From Sulfurihydrogenibium subterraneum DSM 15120 (GTDB lineage Bacteria > Aquificota > Aquificia > Aquificales > Hydrogenothermaceae), in contig NZ_JHUV01000012.1 of assembly GCF_000619805.1 (NCBI RefSeq), forward strand, positions 1 to 64,000: DNA of 64,000 nucleotides, in the 5' to 3' direction. Below, piece after piece: positions 18,071 through 24,565 of the stretch (position 1 is its first letter; every line of letters starts with the position of its first letter). The notes below the pieces were generated by a model, which saw only the letters and a list, made by a program, of their open reading frames with translations, was not told the origin of the DNA and searched no databases. Position numbers and translations under genes: made by a program.

Positions 18071-18907
18071 ATGCAACTGGAAAAGTTTTATAACATACTT
18101 CTCAAAAATTTTCAATCATTTAAAGTTTCTTTTTATAAAAATACAGCTAAATCTAATGCTGGTAGAAAACCAAAAATTACCGATGAAGAAATAGCAGCAG
18201 CTTTCATCTTATCATACATGACTGGAATGCCTGTTTTGAAAATAGCAAGACAATTTATTGATGACTCTATAAAGTCTTATCACATATTTAGAAAGTCAAG
18301 AATTAAAAGAATATACGAACTGCTTAGAATATATCTACAAATGAGAATACTGTCTGTAATTATAGAAGTTTTGGTATCTAATAAAAAACCAAGACTTATA
18401 GTAGATGGTACAATACTTCCAGTAGCTAATTTAAACAGAGCAAGAACCCAGAGAATAAAGAGATTTAATGGAAAGATGTTTTGGGTAAGAAGAAAAAGAA
18501 ATCTATACAGTCAACACTACAAAAAAAGAGTAAAATTTGAAGAGATATACTATGGAGTGCTTGTTATGGTAATTTGTGATACAAAGGGAAGAGTTTATGA
18601 TATTTGGTTTCATCCAGCAAGTTATCATGAAGTTAAATCTTTTAGATTAAGAGCAAAAACCAGTATTTGGTTTAAAAGACTTATAAGCTTTTTTGAAGTA
18701 ATAGGGGACAAAGGGTATAGAGGATGTGAGAATGTTATCGTATGTGAGACAAAAGAGGATAAAGCTCAGAGGCAGATTATTGAAAGCATATTTTCAAGGT
18801 TAAAACAATTTAACGCTCTTAGTAGATGGAGAAAAGGTATAACGCTTCTTTCCTATTTGTATGCTTATGCAATAGGTTATAGCTTTTTCAGGTACTGTGA
18901 GGTTTAA
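18071..18907 (+). CDS. IS transposase, DDE type
   Basis: This 278-residue protein catalyses transposition of the surrounding IS. Probable catalytic residues are Asp112 (IVDGTILPVAN), Asp213 (GDKGYRG) and Glu238 (RQIIESIFSRLKQF); the last motif and the spacing recall IS982 and IS5-type enzymes. The N-terminal GRKPKITDEEIAAAF region is helical and probably binds the ends. The protein is very basic. The frame is intact, with the ATG seven bases after GGGAGG. I cannot assign the family with certainty, and the 32-bp duplication argues for an unusual one. Confidence 0.85.
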   Translation: MQLEKFYNILLKNFQSFKVSFYKNTAKSNAGRKPKITDEEIAAAFILSYMTGMPVLKIARQFIDDSIKSYHIFRKSRIKRIYELLRIYLQMRILSVIIEVLVSNKKPRLIVDGTILPVANLNRARTQRIKRFNGKMFWVRRKRNLYSQHYKKRVKFEEIYYGVLVMVICDTKGRVYDIWFHPASYHEVKSFRLRAKTSIWFKRLISFFEVIGDKGYRGCENVIVCETKEDKAQRQIIESIFSRLKQFNALSRWRKGITLLSYLYAYAIGYSFFRYCEV

Positions 18908-18934
18908 TTATGGCATTAATTTCTCACTCAACGT

Positions 18935-18966
18935 ATATATAATAGAATAAGTTTTAATACAAAAAT
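18935..18966 (+). repeat. Right copy of the 32-bp direct repeat flanking the IS
   Basis: Identical to 17940-17971 and directly adjacent to the right end of the IS. It restores the pelB frame when the IS plus one copy is removed. Confidence 0.95.
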
Positions 18967-19596
18967 TGATTTAAACATTCCTGCTGATGACACACTTTAC
19001 TTACTTTACGGTGGAATGAAAAACAGATTCGGACTAAGTTTAACTTATAACTTTAATAATAGAATGAGTTATTTTATAAATCCTTCATATAACCAGTATT
19101 ACTCTTCAGATAAAGTTAAATTAGGAACGTCTTTTAATCTTTATGAAGAGTTATCTTATAAACTAAGAGTAGGTTATCCCGATTATACGTTTAGATTATA
19201 CACTTCCCACGGTATTTATAATGAAAAAGATGGATACAAAGGAAGTATAGAAAAGATATCTCAATATCCAAACCCTAAAGTTTTACCAAATAGCTATAAT
19301 CAAATTGGTGTAGGGTTTTTATTTGGTTATGAAAATGATAATTCTTATGTAAGAGTTTTTAGGCCATTTTTAAGTGTGGATTTAAGCTATAACGATGTTA
19401 CTGGTGTTGGATACGGATTTGGTGGAGGATTTGGTGGAGCTATTTTCAGACAGGATAATCTAAGTATAGGTTTTAACTATTTTAAAGGTTTTAGAGGAAC
19501 TGCTGATAGGTATTTTAACATTTATCTAAAATATCGCTTATACTACTGAAAGTATTATAATAAGTAATGCCAAATTAAAAAAGGTAGGTGAGAAAT

Positions 19597-19881
19597 ATGG
19601 AGTTTATAATTCAAAACATTCTTGCATTAGGATTAATATTTTTCTTAATAGTAGGGATTGCTCTTGCTTGGAATATGAAAGTGATGAGATACTCTTTAAT
19701 GGTAGCTTTAGCAGTAGTAGTATCTATAACTTTAATGGTTAAATACGGTGGATTAACAGTAGAAAAGCTTATTGCTAAATCTGGTTATATAGCTTTATTC
19801 TTAGTTTGGTTATCTGTATTGGTAATATTTATTGTTGGAATGTATAGAATGTGGAATAACATCTCTAAAGGGCAAGAATGA
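19597..19881 (+). CDS. Small membrane protein of unknown function
   Basis: The product is 94 residues with three predicted membrane helices (about 5-25, 30-50 and 60-85) and a short polar C-terminus. I choose the ATG at 19597, preceded by AGGTAGGTGA, over the in-frame GTG at 19588. I do not recognise a family. Its stop overlaps the exonuclease start (ATGA), so the two are co-translated. It begins about 50 bases after pelB and could be at the tail of the pel transcript or the head of the next unit. Confidence 0.7.
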   Translation: MEFIIQNILALGLIFFLIVGIALAWNMKVMRYSLMVALAVVVSITLMVKYGGLTVEKLIAKSGYIALFLVWLSVLVIFIVGMYRMWNNISKGQE

Positions 19882-20672
19882 AAATTTGCACTTTTAACAT
19901 AAACTCGATTAAAGCCAGAAAGGATTTGATTTTACAGTGGTTAGAACATAGAAATTATGATATAGATATTCTCTGTTTTCAAGAGATAAAAGTAGAAGAA
20001 AAAAACTTTCCGATTGATGAGTTTAAAAGCATTGGCTTTCTTTATCAGGAAGTTTTAGGGCAAAAAGCGTATAACGGAGTTGCCACTTTATCAAAATTCC
20101 CTATGGATAAGGTCTTAGATGGACTAAACCATAACTATTTTGATAATCAAAAAAGAGTACTGATAACCAAGATAAACGATGTATACATAATAAACACTTA
20201 TGCGCCTCATGGAGATTTAAGAGGTGGAGAGAAGTATTACTACAAGTTAGACTGGTATAAACATTTTATTTCTTTCCTTAAAGAAAACTTTGACATTAAT
20301 AATCAAAAAATAATTCTACTTGGAGACCTAAATATAGCTTTAGAAGATAAAGATGTCTACGACCCAATTTTATTAGAAGATTCAATAGGTACAATGCCAG
20401 AAGAAAGGGAGCTGCTGAGAAATCTTTTAGATTTAGGATTTATAGACTCATTTAGGTACCTTTATCCTGATAAAATTCAGTTTACTTGGTGGGATTATAT
20501 AGGTGGAGCTATATGGAAAAATGAAGGAATGAGAATTGACTACATATTACTATCTAAATCACTAATAAAGTATTTAAAAGATGTTGAAGTTGACTTCTGG
20601 CCAAGAAGAAGAAGACAGCCAAAACCGTCAGACCACGCTCCAGTTATAGCAACTTTTGAAAGTTTAATATGA
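19878..20672 (+). CDS. xth: Exodeoxyribonuclease III / AP endonuclease
   Basis: This 264-residue protein of the exonuclease-endonuclease-phosphatase superfamily repairs abasic sites. It has the family motifs in order: CTFNINSIKARKD, ILCFQEIK with the metal-binding Glu, YAPHGD, LLGDLNIA, and the C-terminal RIDYILLS and SDHAPVIATF with the catalytic Asp-His pair. Length is normal (about 260). Start and stop overlap its neighbours by four bases each, so it is translated together with the small membrane protein and apbE. Confidence 0.95.
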   Translation: MKICTFNINSIKARKDLILQWLEHRNYDIDILCFQEIKVEEKNFPIDEFKSIGFLYQEVLGQKAYNGVATLSKFPMDKVLDGLNHNYFDNQKRVLITKINDVYIINTYAPHGDLRGGEKYYYKLDWYKHFISFLKENFDINNQKIILLGDLNIALEDKDVYDPILLEDSIGTMPEERELLRNLLDLGFIDSFRYLYPDKIQFTWWDYIGGAIWKNEGMRIDYILLSKSLIKYLKDVEVDFWPRRRRQPKPSDHAPVIATFESLI

Positions 20673-21556
20673 AGAAGCTACTGATTTTTATCTTTTTACT
20701 TTTTAATACTACTTTCTCTAAATCTGAAGAAAAAGTTTTTAATTTGATGGGAACTTATGCCATAATAGATTTAGAAGATGAGCAAAAAATCTATGAAACT
20801 TATAGATATCTAAAACATATAGAAGAGTTGCTGTCAGATTACAAAGAAGATTCTGAAATAACCTTAATTAACAAAATGGCGGGTATAAAGCCAGTAAAAG
20901 TAAGTCCTATAACTTTTGAGATTATAAAAAAATCTCTTGAAATTTGTAAATTAACAAAAGGTGCTTTTGATATAACTGTTGGTTCTATAACTATAAACCA
21001 TCGTAGGCTAAAATTAATAGATGAAAATAAAGCTAAAAAGTTAGTAAACTGTAATGATGTAGTTTTAGACAATAAAGAAGAAACAGTTTTTTTAAAGAAA
21101 AAATACATGGTTATTGATTTAGGTGGTATAGGAAAAGGTTTTGCAATTCAAAAAGCGTATGAAAAAATAGGAGCTGATAAAGGATTTATAGCTATTGCGG
21201 GAGATTTGAAAGTATGGGGACAGAGAAGAAAAATAGGCATATACAACCCTGTCAATAAATCAATTATAGCCGTAGGAACAAATAATAAGGATTTGTGTCT
21301 TTCTACTTCAGGAAATTACTTTCAAAATCACATAATAGGGGAAAAAACTGATATACTTCAAGTTTCTGTTGTATATGATGAATGTAGTTTTACAGATGCT
21401 ATAGATACAGGAATATTTGCAATGGGTGAAAAAGATAGAAAAGTTTTTCTAAAAAATGCAGAATTTGGATACCTTATAATCTATCAAGACGGTAGAGTAG
21501 AGTTTAATAAAAAACTTCTTGAATATTTTGAAGACCTAACTTTTCAACCTTTCTAA
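20669..21556 (+). CDS. apbE: FAD:protein FMN transferase ApbE
   Basis: This exported 295-residue protein has an N-terminal hydrophobic signal (about 1-18). ApbE moves FMN from FAD onto a Thr of target proteins in the periplasm. Visible family motifs are MGTYAII, GAFDITVG, DLGGIGKGFA, STSGNY and the metal-binding FTDAIDTGIFAMG near the C-terminus. It is slightly shorter than typical ApbE (about 330). A probable substrate, the FMN-binding protein with a SGAT motif at 23097-23624, lies two genes downstream, which supports a dedicated modification role. Confidence 0.92.
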   Translation: MKKLLIFIFLLFNTTFSKSEEKVFNLMGTYAIIDLEDEQKIYETYRYLKHIEELLSDYKEDSEITLINKMAGIKPVKVSPITFEIIKKSLEICKLTKGAFDITVGSITINHRRLKLIDENKAKKLVNCNDVVLDNKEETVFLKKKYMVIDLGGIGKGFAIQKAYEKIGADKGFIAIAGDLKVWGQRRKIGIYNPVNKSIIAVGTNNKDLCLSTSGNYFQNHIIGEKTDILQVSVVYDECSFTDAIDTGIFAMGEKDRKVFLKNAEFGYLIIYQDGRVEFNKKLLEYFEDLTFQPF

Positions 21557-21608
21557 ATTATTATCTAAATCATACTTATTTTATGACCATTTTTCTTAAT
21601 CAATCATA

Positions 21609-21635
21609 TGAGATTTAGTCTCAATATAATATAAT
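21609..21635 (+). promoter_or_regulatory. Palindromic operator candidate and -10 boxes upstream of the porin
   Basis: TGAGA-TTTAG-TCTCA (21609-21623) is a perfect inverted repeat with 5-base arms. It is followed at once by two overlapping TATAAT hexamers (21625-21630 and 21630-21635). A protein bound to the repeat would sit in the -35/-10 spacer. The regulator is unknown; I do not recognise a Fur, Zur or FNR box. Confidence 0.4.
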
Positions 21636-21666
21636 TTTTCTACAAATAAATTTAGGAGGTTTAGAC

Positions 21667-23037
21667 ATGTATAAAAAACTTGCAGTTATGGGTTTAATAG
21701 CTGGTATATCTGTATCTTCTTATGCAAATAACGATGAAAAAATAAAGATGTTAGAAGAACAGATAAAACTACTTCAGCAACAGATACAAGAGTTAAAGGA
21801 AGCACAGAAAACAGCTTCTGAAGCAAAAGCAGATACAGAGGTTTTAAAGGAAGAGTTTAGAAAGTTAAAATTAGAGTTAAGTATGCCAGAATTTGAAAAT
21901 AAATCTTTCTACGGTCTTGGTCCTGCAGCTTCAAAAGCGATGTTTAATCCAAAAGGGGTTTCTATAGGTGGTTATGGAGAGCTTACATTTGTCCATAATG
22001 ATGTTGATGCTAGAGGAGGAGCAAAGAGTATTGCTGATATGCAAAGACTTATAATATACCTGGGATATGCTTTTAATGAAAAATTAAAGTTTAACTCTGA
22101 AATGGAATTAGAACATTCATCCACAAGTGGTAGTCATGGAACAGGGGGAGGATACTTTAAAACTGAGTTTGCTTTCTTAGACTATAACTTTAGACCAGAA
22201 TTTGGTATAAGAGGTGGTTTACTTCTCATGCCAGTTGGAATAATAAATGAATATCACGAACCTCCAACTTTCCCAACCGCTCAAAGACCGTTTCTAGAAA
22301 CAAGAATTCTACTTTCTACTTGGGAAGAGATGGGAGCTGGTGTTTACGGTAAGATTAATAAGTTGGAATATAAATTTTACTTAACTAACGGATTAATGTT
22401 GAAAGGTAATGGAAATTATGATGTTAAACAACCACTTAAAAATTTAATACAAAGAGGTGCAAGAGCTGTATCTGAAAAGCCAGGCTTCACAGGAAGATTA
22501 GATTACAATTTATTTAATAATCTTAAAATAGGCATGTCTTTCTGGGTTGGAGATGTACAGAGTAAAGGAGGAAGTGACAGTGCATTAGGTCTTAGAAGAG
22601 GAACAGACCTCGGAAATGTAAGTATAATATCTCCTCATATATGGTATCAGAATAAAGGATGGGATGTAAGGTTTGTAGGTGCATTAGTTAAGATAGACGA
22701 TGCTAAAAAAATAGGAGATGATTTAGGTATAAAAACTTTTCCTTCTAAACAGGAAGGTTTTTACTTTCAAGTTGCCTACGATATTTTAAGATTGTTTAAG
22801 ATAGATACAATGCAAGAATTTTATTTATTTGGAAACTATGAGTATTTAAACACTCACAAAAGTGTTCCAAATGGCTTTACAAAACCAGATGGACATAGGT
22901 TAAATGTTTATAACTTTGGGTTTTCTTACAAACCTCATCCTCTGGTTGCTTTAAAAGGTGATTATGTTAGATTAAACTACAGTCCAAACAAGAAAGATGA
23001 AAATGAATACAGATTTACTCTTGGATTTATGTTTTAA
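21667..23037 (+). CDS. Outer-membrane porin with N-terminal coiled coil
   Basis: The 456-residue protein has a signal peptide (about 1-20, ending SSYA) and a Gln/Glu/Lys-rich coiled coil (about 24-70, with LLQQQIQELKEAQK), followed by a beta-strand-rich barrel that ends in a terminal Phe (FTLGFMF), the usual barrel-assembly signal. This is the layout of many Aquificota and Campylobacterota porins. The substrate cannot be read from sequence. A GGAGG stands nine bases before the ATG. It sits between apbE and an FMN-binding protein, so a link to flavin-dependent redox or metal uptake is possible. Confidence 0.8.
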   Translation: MYKKLAVMGLIAGISVSSYANNDEKIKMLEEQIKLLQQQIQELKEAQKTASEAKADTEVLKEEFRKLKLELSMPEFENKSFYGLGPAASKAMFNPKGVSIGGYGELTFVHNDVDARGGAKSIADMQRLIIYLGYAFNEKLKFNSEMELEHSSTSGSHGTGGGYFKTEFAFLDYNFRPEFGIRGGLLLMPVGIINEYHEPPTFPTAQRPFLETRILLSTWEEMGAGVYGKINKLEYKFYLTNGLMLKGNGNYDVKQPLKNLIQRGARAVSEKPGFTGRLDYNLFNNLKIGMSFWVGDVQSKGGSDSALGLRRGTDLGNVSIISPHIWYQNKGWDVRFVGALVKIDDAKKIGDDLGIKTFPSKQEGFYFQVAYDILRLFKIDTMQEFYLFGNYEYLNTHKSVPNGFTKPDGHRLNVYNFGFSYKPHPLVALKGDYVRLNYSPNKKDENEYRFTLGFMF

Positions 23038-23096
23038 ATTATGTAAACTTTGGGAAGGAGGGGATATAATTTTTTAAAAAAATTTTAGAGGTTAGA

Positions 23097-23624
23097 ATGA
23101 TAAGAAGATTTTTAATCTTGATTTTGATTGTAGTGTCATTTAGTTATGCAAGTAGTAAAAAGCCTGAAGAGGTGTTAAAAAGAATATATCCAGATTCTAC
23201 TGTTGAAGTTAAAAACTTTACTTTATCAGTTCAGCAGGTAGAGAATATTAGACAGTTATCTAAGGTAAAATTTGACTCCAAAATAGTTTCTCTTTATATA
23301 GTTAAGAAAGATGGAAAAATAGTAGCCTATGGTTACGTGGATATACACACGGTTAGGACAAAACCGGAAGTTGTGCTTTATACCATAACTCCAGATGGAA
23401 AATTAGACGTTATAGAAGTTCTTCATTTTGGTGAACCTCTTGAATATCTTCCAGATGAAAATTGGTTAAAAAATTTTAAAGGAAAGTCAATATATAAAGA
23501 CAGTGTAAGAGTTAAAGTTGATATTCCTAACGTATCTGGTGCTACATTGACTTCAAAAGCTATAACTGATTATGCAAGGCTTGCTTTAGCAATCTGGAAA
23601 GTTTTAGTGGAGGATGCTAAATGA
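23097..23624 (+). CDS. Exported FMN-binding protein (flavinylation target)
   Basis: This 175-residue protein has a signal peptide (about 1-19, ending SYA). The C-terminal part is an FMN-binding domain like RnfG/NqrC, with IPNVSGATLTSKAI containing the flavinylation motif; Thr150 is the likely FMN-linked residue. Such domains are modified by ApbE, and apbE lies upstream. The gene ends four bases into the next one. I infer that it carries electrons in the periplasm between the membrane protein encoded downstream and an unknown acceptor. Confidence 0.85.
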   Translation: MIRRFLILILIVVSFSYASSKKPEEVLKRIYPDSTVEVKNFTLSVQQVENIRQLSKVKFDSKIVSLYIVKKDGKIVAYGYVDIHTVRTKPEVVLYTITPDGKLDVIEVLHFGEPLEYLPDENWLKNFKGKSIYKDSVRVKVDIPNVSGATLTSKAITDYARLALAIWKVLVEDAK

Positions 23625-24550
23625 AGTTTATAGCAACAGGAAATGTTAGAAAAAATAAAGGTGTTTACTTTGGTCTATGGGGATTTTTGGTATTTGCTCT
23701 TTTCTTTTGGCTAAGTGGATTTTTATACTACCATATAAACTTTGGTTTTAGTTATGAATCACTTTTTAAATATTACTTTTCTGACGTAGAGTTTCCAGAA
23801 AAAATTTCCATAAAACAAGTAATTGAAAATGTTCATATAAACTTGTTTATCAATAGTTTTCTTGTATTTATAACCTTGTCGATATTTAACATCTTTAACT
23901 ACAAACCATTTCTAAAACTATTTATTATTGTTGCTACTTCTGTTAGTGGGCTTCTATACAGTTTGAGTGATTTGATTGTGTATTACTTGGAAAATCTTTT
24001 AATTTTGAAACCTGTTTTATTTTTGGCATTTCAGTTTTTTATAGGTCTGTCTTTATTTATGTCTGTTTATGGTCTTATAAAGATAAGCTCTAACCCAAAT
24101 TTAAAACTACTAAAATTAAACATAGCTCTTTTTAGTTTTGCTATCATCATATTTTTTTTGTTAAATGGGGTTCTTTTTTTTGGTAAAATAGGGTTTTGTG
24201 TAGGATGTGTTAAAACTTACTATTTGGGTAGTCAAGAACTTTATACAAAACCTAAAACTTTAGAAGGCTTATTTAAAGTTTTTTATCCTCATTTAATTCC
24301 ATTGGCTATAATTTCATTTACTTTAATTCATCTCCTATTTTTTACTTCATTTAACAAAACTTTAAGTCTTATTTTAGGTGTTTCTGGATTTATAAGTAGT
24401 TTTATAGATAATTTGTCAGGTATCCTTATAAGATATATAAGTGATATTTTTTCTATTGTAAAACTTTTATCGTTTTTTCTACTAGAAATATCTTTTATAG
24501 CTGGATTTTTAATTGTGATGATATTTTCTTTTAAAAAAGAGCCCGTTTAA
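23621..24550 (+). CDS. Polytopic membrane protein coupled to the FMN-binding protein
   Basis: The 309-residue protein has about eight hydrophobic helices and no family I can name. Notable residues are His in helices or their edges (YYHINF, ENVHINLF, FYPHLIPL, FTLIHLLFF), which could bind b-type haem, and a CVGC pair in the loop around residue 190. It overlaps the FMN-binding gene by four bases (ATGA), so the two are translationally coupled and probably form a complex: the membrane protein would take electrons from quinol or an NAD(P)H carrier and pass them to the flavin. That role is inference. Confidence 0.65.
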   Translation: MKFIATGNVRKNKGVYFGLWGFLVFALFFWLSGFLYYHINFGFSYESLFKYYFSDVEFPEKISIKQVIENVHINLFINSFLVFITLSIFNIFNYKPFLKLFIIVATSVSGLLYSLSDLIVYYLENLLILKPVLFLAFQFFIGLSLFMSVYGLIKISSNPNLKLLKLNIALFSFAIIIFFLLNGVLFFGKIGFCVGCVKTYYLGSQELYTKPKTLEGLFKVFYPHLIPLAIISFTLIHLLFFTSFNKTLSLILGVSGFISSFIDNLSGILIRYISDIFSIVKLLSFFLLEISFIAGFLIVMIFSFKKEPV

Positions 24551-24558
24551 GGACTCTT
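24537..24558 (-). terminator. Terminator between the FMN module and clpB
   Basis: AAGAGCCC (24537-24544) pairs with GGACTCTT (24551-24558) with one mismatch. On the minus strand the stem is followed by a run of six T, so it should end the clpB transcript. On the plus strand the following bases are less T-rich, giving at most weak termination. Confidence 0.6.
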
Positions 24559-24565
24559 GTTATCT

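Larger units (their letters stand above)
17972..18934 (+). mobile_element. 963-bp insertion sequence inserted in pelB
   Basis: The element has 17-bp terminal inverted repeats with one mismatch (left 17972-17988, ACCTTGAGTGAGAAATT; right 18918-18934, the complement of ACGTTGAGTGAGAAATT). It encodes one DDE transposase read in the same direction as pelB. It is flanked by a perfect 32-bp direct repeat instead of the few bases usual for IS elements. A hairpin with an internal -10 box precedes the transposase. The perfect flanks and intact transposase point to a recent insertion. The family is uncertain: the transposase has an IS982/IS5-like look. Confidence 0.93.
15693..19549 (+). pseudogene. pelB: pelB C-terminal half: TPR and outer-membrane porin, interrupted by an IS
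   Basis: The 5' piece (15693-17978) encodes a signal peptide ending TPVFA, a charged Lys/Glu linker, TPR repeats to about residue 650, and the first strands of a beta barrel. The frame ends at a TGA at 17976-17978 that belongs to the inserted IS. The 3' piece continues the barrel after the IS (18967-19549), ending KYRLYY with an aromatic C-terminus typical of barrels. Joining 15693-17971 to 18967-19549 gives 2862 bases, exactly 954 codons with one stop, so the insertion is clean and no other damage is visible. The protein is the Pel export porin. As sequenced the barrel is split and export should fail. Confidence 0.88.
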
